In this document: positions 44,061-54,432 of the stretch, in pieces | How the letters are laid out: every line of letters starts with the position of its first letter | How positions within the stretch are numbered: the stretch's first letter is position 1 | From: DATCJA01 sp963814955 | GTDB lineage: Bacteria; Acidobacteriota; Vicinamibacteria; Vicinamibacterales; UBA2999 | DNA: 64,000 nucleotides | Assembly (NCBI GenBank): GCA_963814955.1 | Contig: CAWFEX010000004.1 | Location: 558,001-622,000 of the forward strand | Reading direction: 5' to 3' | The notes under the pieces: generated by a model | Seen by the model: the letters and a program-made list of their open reading frames with translations, nothing else | Database searches by the model: none | Told to the model about the DNA's origin: nothing | Made by a program: the position numbers and the translations under genes

Positions 44061-45236
44061 ATGAGACGCATGCTTCCGGCTGTTCTTGTTGCGTCGACGC
44101 TCGCGCTCGGGGTCACGGTTTCAGCACAGCTGAATTTTCCGGACATTCCGTACGACGCCGTCGATCCGCTCACGGCCAACCTCCCGCAGGACACTTTCCT
44201 CGGTGAAGCCGCGGGCGTCGCGACCAACTCCAAGGGTGAGATCTTCGTCTACACCCGCACCGGCACGCCGAGGGTCACCACGGCCGGATCGCGCTTCGTC
44301 GCCCACGGCGGCGCGCGGCTCTTCCAGTTCGACCGAACCGGAAAGTTCATTCGCGAGATGGGACAGGGCGCGTACGGTTTCCTGATGGCGCAGCAAGTGC
44401 GCGTCGACGCGCAGGACAACATCTGGACCGTCGATCAGATGGCCAACCAGGTCCTCAAGTTCGACCCGAACGGCCGGATTCAGATGATCTTCGGGCGGAA
44501 GCCTGAGGCCATAAACGCGCCGACCAACCCGTTGAACACACTGGCCGATACCTACGCCCTCGTTCCCAGGGCCCCGGCGCCGCCGGCGGCGCCGGCTGGT
44601 GAAGGTCGGGGCGGCGCGCCACCTGCCGCCGCGGCGGGCGGTGGGCGCGGCGCGGGACCACTTCCGGGCGCCGGACCTCCGGGAGAAAACTTCAACCGTC
44701 CAACCGACGTGGCGTGGGATTCGATGGGGAACATCTACGTCACGGACGGGTACGGCAACTCACGCGTGGCGAAGTACGACCGCAATGGCAAGTGGATCAA
44801 GAACTGGGGCTCGACCGGTACGGAAGACGGTCAGTTCCGTGTGGTCAAGGGGATCGCGATTGACGCGGCGAACAACGTGTACGTGGCAGACCGCGACAAC
44901 AAGCGCATCCAGGTCTTCGACACGGAAGGGACCTTCAAGACCCAGTTCCGCAACGTCGGTTCGCCGTGGGCGATCTGCATCACGCCGGGCGCGCGGCAGT
45001 TCCTCTACGTGTCGAACTCGAACCCGCCCAACAACCTGGACTACGACGGCGAGATCCTGAAGATGACGCTGGACGGCCGCATCGTCGGAAAGTTCGGGCG
45101 CGCGGGCAAGATGCTCAAGGAGTTCGGTACCGTCAACTCCATCGACTGCCGCAGCGAGAACGAGCTGTACGTGGGTGAGCTCGGCAACTGGCGCGTGCAG
45201 AGGGTAACGCTCAAGCCGACGGCCGGCACGAAGTAA
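44061..45236 (+). CDS. NHL-repeat exported protein (copy 2)
   Basis: 391 residues, intact, with GGGAGGG before ATG 44061. Same blades as copy 1 (VRVDAQDNIWTVDQ, VAWDSMGNIYVTDGYGNSR, IAIDAANNVYVADRDNKRIQVFDTEG) and a matching end (SNPPNNLDYDGEILKM). An extra segment about residues 170-215, rich in Ala, Pro and Gly, interrupts the repeats and looks like a disordered linker. It is tandem to copy 1, so it is a local duplication followed by divergence. Function not established. Confidence 0.85.
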   Translation: MRRMLPAVLVASTLALGVTVSAQLNFPDIPYDAVDPLTANLPQDTFLGEAAGVATNSKGEIFVYTRTGTPRVTTAGSRFVAHGGARLFQFDRTGKFIREMGQGAYGFLMAQQVRVDAQDNIWTVDQMANQVLKFDPNGRIQMIFGRKPEAINAPTNPLNTLADTYALVPRAPAPPAAPAGEGRGGAPPAAAAGGGRGAGPLPGAGPPGENFNRPTDVAWDSMGNIYVTDGYGNSRVAKYDRNGKWIKNWGSTGTEDGQFRVVKGIAIDAANNVYVADRDNKRIQVFDTEGTFKTQFRNVGSPWAICITPGARQFLYVSNSNPPNNLDYDGEILKMTLDGRIVGKFGRAGKMLKEFGTVNSIDCRSENELYVGELGNWRVQRVTLKPTAGTK

Positions 45237-45242
45237 CTCCAA

Positions 45243-45336
45243 AAATCACAAGTCGCAAGGCTCAGGTCACAAGTCACAACGTCACAACGCACTTCAATCG
45301 TTGTGACTTGTGATTTGTGACTTGTGACTTGTGCCT
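45243..45336. repeat. Heptad-repeat inverted array (hairpin C), likely bidirectional terminator
   Basis: Left arm: seven-base units AATCACA/AGTCGCA/GGTCACA/AGTCACA/ACGTCAC from 45243. Right arm: TTGTGAC/TTGTGAT units to about 45336. The unit is nearly the same as in array A at 30563. Again between convergent genes. Confidence 0.75.
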
Positions 45337-45346
45337 TGGCAAAGCT

Positions 45347-46271
45347 TCAGCGCCCTCGCCAGCTTTCCCCGAAATAATAGCGGTACCCACCCTGCTGCCG
45401 GATGTCCTCCATGGAGCGCTCGCCTTCGATGCATGCTTCCTCGATGAGCTCGAACCCGGGCTCCATGACGCGCTGAAAGACCCACGCCACTTTCCATGGC
45501 CTCGTGTACACCTTTGGATCTTCGAACGTGACCTCATAGTGGATTGTGTTCGCATCCACCATGGTCAGGCGCTCGACAAGATGTGCAGTGTCGGTATAGA
45601 AGTTTCCCGAATCGTCAATCCAGATGTAGCCGTTGAGATTGGTAGTGTCGATGACGAGCGTGTTCCCGTCCCAGCGCCCGCGCGACAGCCCGTGCCACGT
45701 CTTGATTGTCGCGCCCACAGGTGGACGGTCGCCCATCGCAATCACCCGGTACGCGTGATGGTCATCGTGATGCCACAACACGTAGTCGTCGGTCGGCGGC
45801 TGCACGATCTGGCTGGCGTCCTGCAGCGCGAGCCTGGGAATGCCGGCGGTGGAACAGGACGTCCGCGGATCAAGGTACTTGTGAAAGTTCACCCCTCGTC
45901 TCCCAATCGCCGCGGCCCACGGCTGGTAGGGAATTTTTCGATCGGGCGGATCGATGACCTCCGGAGGAGCGGCCTCCCACGGCATGATGGGATCCTTGAC
46001 CAGCGGGTCGTCGCTGGCGACACCCTCCACCGAGAATGCCTGCGTCAGCGCGTCGCCGCGCCAGTATCCCTGCAGGTTGGGCCGGCCGCTCGGCAGCCGC
46101 GGTGGATTGAACGCTTTTGCTTTCTGCAGTGCGCAGGTGTGAAACGCCAGCGGCTCGGCGGGACAGCCGGCGATCGTTTTCGGCGCGTCCGGATGCCTGC
46201 GCGAAGACGCGCGGCGTCGCCGCCGCTGCGACAGCCAGACCGATCAGAGCAATTCCGCATAGAGCCTTCAC
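45347..46271 (-). CDS. Exported paralogue D (type 1), unknown function, one frameshift
   Basis: Corrected length 307 residues. GTG 46271 follows GGAGGGG. Signal peptide LIGLAVAAAATPRVFAQ. An extra base at about 46185 must be removed so that the sequence continues DAPKTIAGCPAEPLAF, as in paralogue B. It then has PPRLPSGRPNLQGYW, IPYQPWAAAI, a region with DDHHAYRV and the shared core SRGRWDGNTLVIDTTNLNG, followed by GNFYTDTAHLVERLTMVD and VYTRPWKVAW. The shared core (about 90 residues) occurs in all four paralogues. No named family known to me. Confidence 0.7.
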
Positions 46272-46285
46272 GTCACCCCTCCCTG

Positions 46286-47060
46286 TCAGTTGGCGGCCTT
46301 GCCGGGTTCACGTGCTGCCTGTTCTTCTTTCATGAGCAAGAACGGCTCGTAATCCAGCAGACGCACGTCTGGCTCCTTACGGCGATAGAAGAGCATGTTC
46401 ATCTGCCAGGGCCGCGTGAACACCTTCGGGTCTTCGATCGTGACTTGGTAGCGCAGGTGATCGGGGCCCTCGAGCGAGTAGCGCTCGACGAGGTGCAGTG
46501 CCTCGCTGTGAAAATTGCCCGCGCGATCGAACCACGTCTGGTCGGTGAAGTGTACGACGTCGACAACGAGCGCGTCGCCGTCCCAGCGGCCGCGCGAGTC
46601 GCCGACCCACCAGTTGAGCGGCCCCCGTGGATGCGGCGTGCCATTGGTGTGGATCACGCGGATGCCGCGCGCATACTCGAACGCGATGTTCACCTGGCCG
46701 GGCGTCTGAAAGATCTGAAAGGGAAACGGCATGTACATGATCCGGGGGACGCCGGGGAGGAACCCCTTTGTCTCTGGATCGGCGGTCAGGCGGTTGGCGA
46801 AGTTCTCTTGCTTTTTCACGAGTGCCCACGGTTGATATGGGATCTCGCTGCCGACCACGACGCCCTGACCGGCCGGCACGCCGAGCCGCGCGGAATGATC
46901 CTGAATGTCCCAGGCCGCTGTGTTCAGGACTTGCCACACGCCCTGCAGGTTGGGCTTACCGTCGGGTGTGCGTGGAAAGTCTTTGACCTGGGCGGCCGCC
47001 GCGAGCGGGGCGAGCACTAGGATAGACGGCGGCAATTGAACTGGTAAACCCGTTTCGCAT
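46286..47060 (-). CDS. Exported paralogue C (type 2), unknown function, one frameshift
   Basis: Corrected length 257 residues. GGAGG precedes ATG 47060 (MRNGFTSSIAAV), and one extra T near 47022 must be removed to continue ILVLAPLAAAAQ. Opening TPDGKPNLQGVWQVLNTAAWD, then VPAGQGVVVGSEIPYQPWALV, LTADPETKGFLPGVPRI and MYMPFPFQIFQTPGQ. The core GDSRGRWDGDALVVDVVHF, TWFDRAGNFHSEALHLVER and VTIEDPKVFTRPW are as in paralogue A. Two acidic residues in the core are invariant. 15 bases separate it from paralogue D. Confidence 0.7.
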
Positions 47061-47165
47061 CTCACCAGCCTCCGGAAAGGCAAGGCGAAGGCCTGTTGCC
47101 AACTGCTTCTACATCGAACCGATGGGCGTTGGCAACTCCGGAGACGATGCGGACGCGTCAGGCAG

Positions 47166-48081
47166 TCAACGCGACCCGGGTCGCAACTGCAGAGCGGGCG
47201 ACTTGTTCCCTTCGTGGCAGGCGAATTCCATCAGCTGGAACCCGGACGTCTTGTTCCGGCGCAGCGGGAACGTCATCGTCCACGGCTGCGTATAGACCGT
47301 CGGATCCTCTATTCGTGCCTCCCAGAGCAGCGTGTCGTGATCGACCATCGTCAGACGTTCGGTGATCCGTGCTTTGTCCGAGTAGAAGTTGCCGACGTTG
47401 TCGAGCCACTCACGTCCGTTCTGGTTGGTGGTTTCAATGACCAGCGTGTTGCCCTCCCAATGCGCCGCGGGAGTCACCCATCCACGTGCGGATGTTGCTC
47501 CCGAGCGGCGGGCGTCCGTCCATCGTAATGACGCGGTACGCGTGATTCTGCTCGTGCAGCGTGAAGATGAACGGGGAATCCGCGGGCTGGACGAACTGAT
47601 AGTCCATCATCCACATCTGCCGCGGGATGCCGCGGAGAAAGCACTGTGCGTTGGGATCGAGGAACTCGATCGCCGGCGGGTCGAGTGTTTTTTCTTCCCG
47701 CTCCGCCTGCTTTGCCGCCGCCCAGGGCTGATAGGGCACCTTGCCGTCGGCCGGATCGAGAATCAGCGTCGGGCCGCCCTGATACGCGAAGCTGGATTCG
47801 TGCACCTCGATGTTGAACGCCTGGCGGTTGGCATTCCAGTATCCCTGAAAGTCTGGTTTGCCATCGGCCGTACGCGGGGGTTCGAAGTTCTTGCTCTTTT
47901 CCCTCGCACACGGATAGAAGGCCACCGGGTCGGCCGGGCATCCCGCAATCGTCGTCGGGCGGTTGGGCGCCTCAGCCTGCTCCAGCGGCCGCTGCGGCTC
48001 ACGTTGCTGTGCGGAGGCGGCGAGTGGCATCAGGGAAAAGCCTGCGACTACCACGCAGAATCCAAGGTCGATCGCACGCAT
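47166..48081 (-). CDS. Exported paralogue B (type 1), unknown function, one frameshift
   Basis: Corrected length 304 residues. AAAGGAG precedes ATG 48081. Signal peptide DLGFCVVVAGFSLMPLAASAQ. TIAGCPADPVAFYPCAREKS and PPRTADGKPDFQGYW match paralogue D. An extra G near 47468 separates GDSRG from HWEGNTLVIETTNQNG. It ends with WTMTFPLRRNKTSGFQLMEF. Two Cys in the N-terminal part (AGCP and YPCA) are conserved with D and could form a disulphide. Between A and C in the array. Confidence 0.7.
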
Positions 48082-48161
48082 CGGGTGTCTCCTTTGCCGC
48101 AGCACAGCGGTTTCACGCACTGAACGAATCCTAGTTAGTGGACTCGAGGGCGTGGCATTCG

Positions 48162-48857
48162 TTACTCGAGCAGCCTGAAGCGCGGCTCGCGATGGCGATA
48201 GAGGATCAGGTTCATCTTCCACGGCCGGCTGAACACCTTCGGATCTTCGATCGTGACTTCGTAATTCAGATGGTCGCGGTCGATGAAGGAATAGCGCTCC
48301 ACGACGTGAAGCAATTCACTGTGGTGATTGCCGGCTCGATCGAACCAGGTCTGGTCGTTGAAATGCACGACATCCACGACCAGTGTGTCGCCGTCCCAGC
48401 GTCCTCTCGAGTCGCCCATCCACCATTCGATGGGGCCTTCGAGATGCTCGGAGTTCAAATAGACCTCGCGTACCGTATGCACGTACTCGTAGAGGATGCC
48501 GATTTTCTGAGGAGTCTGAAAGATCTGAAAGGGGAACGGCATGTACGTGATGCGCGGCACGCCGGGCAGATAACACTTGAGCGCGGGGTCCGCCGTGTGG
48601 CGGCTGGCGTAGTTCCGCTTTTTCTGCTCGAGCGCCGCGGGCAAGTACGGGATGTCGTTCCCCTCGACGATCCCCAGCCCCGCCGGAACGTCTTTTTCCG
48701 CCGAATGATCCTGGATGTCGAGCCATGCGCTCGTGTGCATGACCTGCCAGAAACCTGACAGGTCGGGCTTGCCGTCGGTGGCGCGCGGAACCTGAGCGGC
48801 GGCCGATGCCGTCGACAGACAGACGAAGGCCGCAAGAGCACCGATGGCGCGTGTCAT
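48162..48857 (-). CDS. Exported paralogue A (type 2), unknown function
   Basis: 231 residues from ATG 48857, the only intact member of the array. Signal peptide ALAAFVCLSTASAAAQ. It has the same order as C: TDGKPDLSGFWQVMHTSAW, VPAGLGIVEGNDIPYLPAAL, HTADPALKCYLPGVPRITYM, PFPFQIFQTPQK, GDSRGRWDGDTLVVDVVHF, TWFDRAGNHHSELLHVVER and VTIEDPKVFSRPWKM. Begins 8 bases after the DUF6152 stop. No enzymatic motif that I can name; the conserved His and Asp/Glu residues in the core might bind a ligand or metal. Confidence 0.75.
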   Translation of the reverse strand: MTRAIGALAAFVCLSTASAAAQVPRATDGKPDLSGFWQVMHTSAWLDIQDHSAEKDVPAGLGIVEGNDIPYLPAALEQKKRNYASRHTADPALKCYLPGVPRITYMPFPFQIFQTPQKIGILYEYVHTVREVYLNSEHLEGPIEWWMGDSRGRWDGDTLVVDVVHFNDQTWFDRAGNHHSELLHVVERYSFIDRDHLNYEVTIEDPKVFSRPWKMNLILYRHREPRFRLLE

Positions 48858-48864
48858 GCCGGCC

Positions 48865-49269
48865 CTATTTGCCATCCGCTGCGCTGTCGGTCGCACCGAG
48901 GAAAAAGTTGCGTCCGTCCTCGAACGTGACCGTTTGTCCGTTCACCGTGGGCGAGCCGTTCTTCGCGCGGAACCCCTTTACGACGACTTTGACGCCGATC
49001 GGGAAGTCCGTCTTGCGCAGGCCCCGCCGCAGCAACGCGTTCGGCGCGCCCGATTCCACGGCCCAGTTCTCGACTTTCCCATCGGTGCCTTTGACATCGA
49101 CGTAGATCCAGCCGTGGGGATTGACCCATTCCATCCTGGTCAACGTTCCCGTCAACGTAACCGGCTGGCTGGCGTCGAACTCGGCCGCGAACGAATGGTG
49201 CGCCCGCGCCGGCGCCGCAGACCAGGCCAGCAAGACAGCTAGGGCCACGACTGGCAGCCTCATTTCCAT
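48865..49269 (-). CDS. DUF6152 exported protein
   Basis: 134 residues from ATG 49269 with GGAGGG seven or so bases upstream. Signal peptide ends ARAHHS; the HHS pair is the family hallmark. The mature protein is an OB-like barrel: VTLTGTLTRMEWVNPHGWIYVDVKG, NWAVESGAPNALLRRG, IGVKVVVKGFRAKNG. First gene of the minus-strand array, divergent from the TonB receptor. Members are widespread in Acidobacteriota and Proteobacteria without a known role; the HH and the NPHGW motif suggest metal binding. Confidence 0.85.
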   Translation of the reverse strand: MEMRLPVVALAVLLAWSAAPARAHHSFAAEFDASQPVTLTGTLTRMEWVNPHGWIYVDVKGTDGKVENWAVESGAPNALLRRGLRKTDFPIGVKVVVKGFRAKNGSPTVNGQTVTFEDGRNFFLGATDSAADGK

Positions 49270-49532
49270 CGAAACGTCCCTCCACAGTGTGCAACGGCGG
49301 TCGAACAGACCCGTAGGCTAAACGAGTTCCGCCGCGCAATCTGTCGCAAAATGTCTCACATCACCGCGCCGCCCGCCCAGGTCGACGATCCGCTGATCCC
49401 GAACTCCCCAAACCTTGGACCGCGGAAACATCGGGTCCCAGCGACAAACTGCGACAAAAAACAGATTGAACGCCGGAGCGGGTTCGGTGCTTGATTGGGC
49501 ACGTCGAAATCCGCGTTAACAGGGAGCGTCCG

Positions 49533-52408
49533 ATGAACAAGAGTCTCGCCGTTGTGGTGATGATGACGGCCATCATGCTGGCATTGCCCGGCATCAGCCG
49601 CGCGCAGGATGCGACGGTCAGCGGTACCATATCCGATTCGACGGGCGGCGTGCTGCCCGGTGTCACCGTCACGGCCGTCCACGAAGCCACAGGAAACACC
49701 TTTCTAGGCGTCACTGACGAGCGCGGCGCCTATCGACTCCAGGTACGCGTCGGCCGGTACAAATTGACCATCGAACTTGCCGGGTTCGCAACGGTCGCCC
49801 AGGGGTTCGAGGCGCTGGTCGGTCAGGCGCTGACCATGAATGCGCAGATGATGCCGTCGACCGTGCAGGAATCGGTCACGGTTACCGGCGAGGCCCCCCT
49901 GATCCAGACGACGTCGTCCACGCTCGCGGGCAACATCGACCCGCGGCAGACCGAGGATCTTCCGGCGATCGGCGGCAACTGGCTGGAGCTGGCGCTGCTG
50001 GCTCCGGGCAATAGATCGAACGGCGCCGATCCGAACACCCCGACCGCGAGGAATCGGTTCGACATGCAGCTCAATATCGACGGGCAGCAGGTCACGAACA
50101 ACGGCCGCGCCGGCGCAGCCAATCCCCGTGTGACGCAGGACGCGATTGGGGAGTTCCAGTTCGTGGCCAGCCGCTGGGACGCGTCGCAGGGACGGTCGAA
50201 CGGTGTGCTCGTCAATGCGGTCACCAAGTCAGGGACCAACATGGCGGCGGGCACCTTCGCGGGCATTTTCAGGAGCGACAAGTTCAACGCACCGGACTTC
50301 ATCCAGAACCGCGTGCTGCCGTACTCCAACCGGCGGTTCAACGGGACATTCGGTGGTCCCATCGCTCAGGACCGTTCGCACTATTTCGTCTTCTACGAGC
50401 GCGAAAGCGAGCCGTCGACGATCACGTTCAACAGCATCTACCCCACGTTCAACGTCGACCAGGAGCGGGACGTCAAGGAATGGAACGGCGGCACGCGCCT
50501 CGATTTTCAGGCGGGGGGGCAGAATCACTTGATGGTACGTGGCACGAAGTGGCGCCGAACCGACCCGGCGTACTCAGGCCTGAACGGCACGGTGAGCCAT
50601 CCCTCGGCTCAGGGCTATTCGACGGCCAGCTCGGACACCGTCTATGCCACGTATTCGATGGTGCTGAGCAACCGGGCCCTGAACGAGATCAAGGGCGGGT
50701 TCACCGGCGCGGTCGAGCGAAACAGCAGCGTGGTCACGTGGACGGGACATCCGCAGGCCGCGCTCGTGGGGGTCACCAACGGTGCGCCGCGCATCAATTT
50801 CAACGGCTACAGCTTCGGCAACAACAACACCAACTGGCCGCAGACGCTCGGGCAGCAGGTGATGTCTATTCGAGACGACTTCACCTATTCGTTCAACAAG
50901 GGCGGCCGTCACGACATGAAGGTGGGCGCGGAGTATTTGAACATCTTCTTCTATCTCTACAACTGCAGACCGTGCGTCGGTATCTATGACGCGGCCAACT
51001 CAGCTCCTCCGGCGAACATCGAGCGCCTGATCCCGGTCTGGAACGATCCGAACACGTGGAACCTGAATGCGCTGAACCCGTTCATCCGGTCTTACCAGAT
51101 CGGTATCGGCGAGTTCGGCGGCGAAGCGCGGCGCAATACGGTGGCTGCGTGGGTGCAGGACGACTGGCAGATGACGCAGCGGCTCACGCTGAACCTCGGG
51201 CTGCGCTACGACCTGCAGCCGAACTCGTTCGCCAACTTTGTGGAGATTCATCCGATTGTGAAGGGTGGCCGGCCGAACGATATAACGAACTTCGGCCCGC
51301 GGGCCGGGTTTGCGTATGCCTTGAACGATCGAACGGTAATTCGAGGTGGCGCCGGCAAGTACTTTGGACAGGTTGTCAACAATCTCACCTCTTTCAGCCT
51401 GTCCGTGCAGACGACGATCGTGGCGCAAGTCACCAACGACGGTCGCGCCGATTTTGCGAGCAATCCGTTCAACGGGCCGACTCCGACGCTCGAACAACTC
51501 AGGCAGCAGAACGCCACCAAGAGCACCGCGACGGCAATCGCCACGCCGCACATGAAGATGCCCTACAGCTGGAGCTCGTCCATCGGCTTCCAGCGTCAGG
51601 TCGGAACCACGATGGCACTGACATCGGACTTCAACTTCGTCGGGGCGCGGCAGGAGCGAGTGGATCTCAGCAACCTGAATCTGAGCTACAACGCCGCCAC
51701 GGGGTTGAACAATCCATTTACGAACGTCGCATCGCGGCCGATTCCGGGTTGGGGTTTGGTGTTGGCATCCGTGAACACCGGGCGGTCCAACTACCGCGGC
51801 TGGGAGACCGCATTCAACAAGCGGATGAGCGACAACTACCAGTACCTCGGTCACCTACACGCTGGCGGGCCTGTGGGATGACGACCCGCAGCCGTACACC
51901 ATCGACTGCTCGCGTGAAGACGCGGAATCGTGGTGTGTGATGGGTCCGCTGCCGTTCGCCGTGGCGCCGGACCTCGGCGGTGAGTACGGGCTGGCAACTT
52001 CGGATCAGCGGCATCGCGCCGTCTTCAACGGGATCTGGGAGCTGCCGATGGGCTTTCAGGTGAGCGGGTTGTACTTCTTCGGATCGGGCGCCAGGTTCGC
52101 CCCGACTTCCGGCGGCGACCGCCGCAACCGCGGATCGGCCACCGAACAGCCGGCTGCGCGCTGACGGGTCGATCGTGGAGCGGAACTCGCTCGTTGGCGA
52201 CTCAATCCACCGGGTGGACTTTCGATTCTCGAAGACCTTCCCGGTTGGCAATCGCGTACGGCTCGAGGGGATGGTGGACGCCTTCAACCTGTTCAACCAC
52301 CGGAATCACAACCAATACGTGTTGAGCGAAGCCAGTGCACTGTACGGACAGCCGTCGGATGGCGTGCTCGCGCGCAGACTGCAGCTGGGGTTCCGCGCTA
52401 CGTTCTAG
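49533..52408 (+). CDS. TonB-dependent receptor with carboxypeptidase regulatory-like domain, two frameshifts
   Basis: Corrected length 957 residues, with AGGGAG a few bases before ATG 49533. The signal peptide ends SRAQ. A CarboxypepD_reg-like domain (ATVSGTISDSTGGVLPGVTV) precedes the plug (DPRQTEDLPAIGGNWLELAL) and a large barrel. Single extra bases at about 51849 (before VTYTLAGLWDDDPQ) and 52143 (before SRLRADGSIVERN) must be removed; the C-terminus then ends GVLARRLQLGFRATF with the terminal Phe. This Oar-like group is abundant in Acidobacteriota and thought to import oligosaccharides, peptides or complex ligands. Divergent from the DUF6152 and paralogue array and followed by the octahaem cytochrome. 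Confidence 0.85.
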
Positions 52409-52486
52409 CGCGCCACGGCGGCACTACAATGAACGGCCGGGCAGGGACCTCCGCCCGGCCGTTTTTGCCTCACCCATGGCCACTTC

Positions 52487-54421
52487 ATGATGCGCTCGAC
52501 GGTTGGTGGCGGTCTGCTGCTGTTCTCGTTGGCGCTCGGGTGGGCCATCGTCGACGCCCGCGACACATACGTTTCCGATCGAGAGATCACGTACAGACCG
52601 ATTGAGGTCGAAGACGATGGGTACGTCTCGTCGGACACCTGCAGGGCTTGTCATCCAGCGCAGTACGAAGCGTGGCACGGATCGTTTCACCGGACGATGA
52701 CGCAGGTGGCGACCCCGGAGACCGTCCGCGCGGATTTCGACGGTGTGCACGTGACCGACGTGCCGGGGAACCCGATCGCGCTCGAGCGCCGCGGCAACCG
52801 GTACTGGGCTGAGTTCGGCGACCCCGACTGGAATGGACCGCAAGACGAGCGGCCGCGCATTTCCAGACAGATCGTGATGATTACGGGGTCGCACTACCAG
52901 CAGGTGTACTGGTATCGGACGAATCGAACTCGCGTGCTCGGCCAGCTTCCCGCCATGTATCTCATCGCCGAGCGGCGCTGGATGCCGCGCGACGCCGCGC
53001 TGCTGCACCCGAAAGTCGACGAGCCTCGGTCAGAGAGCGGACGATGGAATGCTGTCTGCGTCAATTGTCACGCGACCAACGGCAAGCGACGATTCGATGC
53101 GCCCGCTGACGTTGGCGCGGCGGGCACGGCCGGCATCACCGCCGATACGCGTGTTGCCGAGCTTGGCATTGCCTGCGAGGCATGTCATGGCCCGGCGGGC
53201 GATCACGCCCGCGCGAACCGGAACCCGCTCCGTCGATATTGGCAATACATCAGCGGCGCGGTGGATCGAGATCAGATCGTCCAGCCGGCCTTGTTGAATC
53301 CGCAACTCTCGTCGCAGGTCTGCGGGCAGTGTCATGCTGTCTGGGAGCACTACGACACGGCGGCGGAACGGCGGGCCAACACGAGTGGCGTTCAATTTCG
53401 CCCGGGACACGACCTTTCCAAAACACGCTTCATCGTTCAGCCTTCGAGAAACCTGAATGCCCCGACGATGCGGGCGCTGATCGAAGCGTATCCGGGGTAC
53501 GTGGCCGACTCGTTCTGGGCGGATGGAGCAGTGCGGGTGTCAGGACGGGAGTACAACGGCCTCATCGACTCGCCGTGCTTCGTCAAGGCCACCGACCCCG
53601 CGAGGACGCTGACGTGCTTTTCGTGCCACACGATGCACAAGACCCAGGAGGATCCGCGGTCGGTGGCGGCATGGGCGGACACGCACCAGGTGACGCCGGG
53701 AATGGACGGCAATCGCGCCTGTTTGCAGTGTCACGAGGCGATCGACAGGAACGTGCCTGCACATACCAGGCACGAGATCAACTCCACCGGCAGCTCCTGC
53801 TACAACTGCCACATGCCCTATACGACGTATGGCCTGCTGAGAGCGCTTCGGAGCCATCGCATCAGCAGTCCCAGCGTCGCCGAAAGCGTGGAGACGGGCC
53901 GACCGAATGCCTGCAACGGCTGCCATCTCGACAAGACGCTCGCCTGGACGTCCGACTATCTCGAGCAATGGTACGGGGACGCGCCTGTCACGCTGACCGA
54001 AGAGGATCGGACGGTCGCGGCATCGTTGCTGTGGCTCCTGAGAGGTGACGCCGGACAGCGGGCGTTGGCGGCATGGAGCATGGGTTGGGAACCTGCGCGG
54101 GCCGCATCAGGAACGACGTGGGTGGCAGTGCCGCTCGCAATGCTCCTCAACGATCCGTACGACGCCGTGCGCTACATCGCCCACCGATCGCTCGAATCGT
54201 TGCCCGGGTTCGAGGGCTTCCAATACGATTTTCTCGCGTCTCCCACCGAACGAACCGCCGCGACGCTGAGGGCCCTGGAGCACTGGCCGCGCACGCTGCG
54301 CCCGTCCGACCGGAGGTCCGACTCTGCACTTCTGCTCGATGCCACCGGTGCTCCCCGGATGGATGCCATCGTGAAGCTTGGGCTGCAGCGGAACGATCGC
54401 CCCGTGGTCCTCCGGGAGTAG
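52487..54421 (+). CDS. Octahaem c-type cytochrome
   Basis: 644 residues. Eight CxxCH motifs in order: CRACH, CVNCH, CEACH, CGQCH, CFSCH, CLQCH, CYNCH and CNGCH. One N-terminal helix serves as signal or anchor. The first haem is preceded by DGYVSSDTCRACH and the fold looks like cytochrome c554/hydroxylamine-oxidoreductase-related proteins. No CxxCK motif, so a nitrite-reductase-type haem is not evident. A C-terminal region of about 150 residues (LLWLLRGDAGQRALAAW, VPLAMLLNDPYDAVRY) is helical and HEAT-like. It likely moves electrons in the periplasm. Starts 78 bases after the TonB receptor stop. Confidence 0.88.
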   Translation: MMRSTVGGGLLLFSLALGWAIVDARDTYVSDREITYRPIEVEDDGYVSSDTCRACHPAQYEAWHGSFHRTMTQVATPETVRADFDGVHVTDVPGNPIALERRGNRYWAEFGDPDWNGPQDERPRISRQIVMITGSHYQQVYWYRTNRTRVLGQLPAMYLIAERRWMPRDAALLHPKVDEPRSESGRWNAVCVNCHATNGKRRFDAPADVGAAGTAGITADTRVAELGIACEACHGPAGDHARANRNPLRRYWQYISGAVDRDQIVQPALLNPQLSSQVCGQCHAVWEHYDTAAERRANTSGVQFRPGHDLSKTRFIVQPSRNLNAPTMRALIEAYPGYVADSFWADGAVRVSGREYNGLIDSPCFVKATDPARTLTCFSCHTMHKTQEDPRSVAAWADTHQVTPGMDGNRACLQCHEAIDRNVPAHTRHEINSTGSSCYNCHMPYTTYGLLRALRSHRISSPSVAESVETGRPNACNGCHLDKTLAWTSDYLEQWYGDAPVTLTEEDRTVAASLLWLLRGDAGQRALAAWSMGWEPARAASGTTWVAVPLAMLLNDPYDAVRYIAHRSLESLPGFEGFQYDFLASPTERTAATLRALEHWPRTLRPSDRRSDSALLLDATGAPRMDAIVKLGLQRNDRPVVLRE

Positions 54422-54432
54422 GCGGCACTCGA

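Noticed and set aside
45317..47020. Very long plus-strand open frame opposite the paralogue array
   Set aside because: It is the antisense of well-supported minus-strand genes; long shadow frames are common at this GC content.
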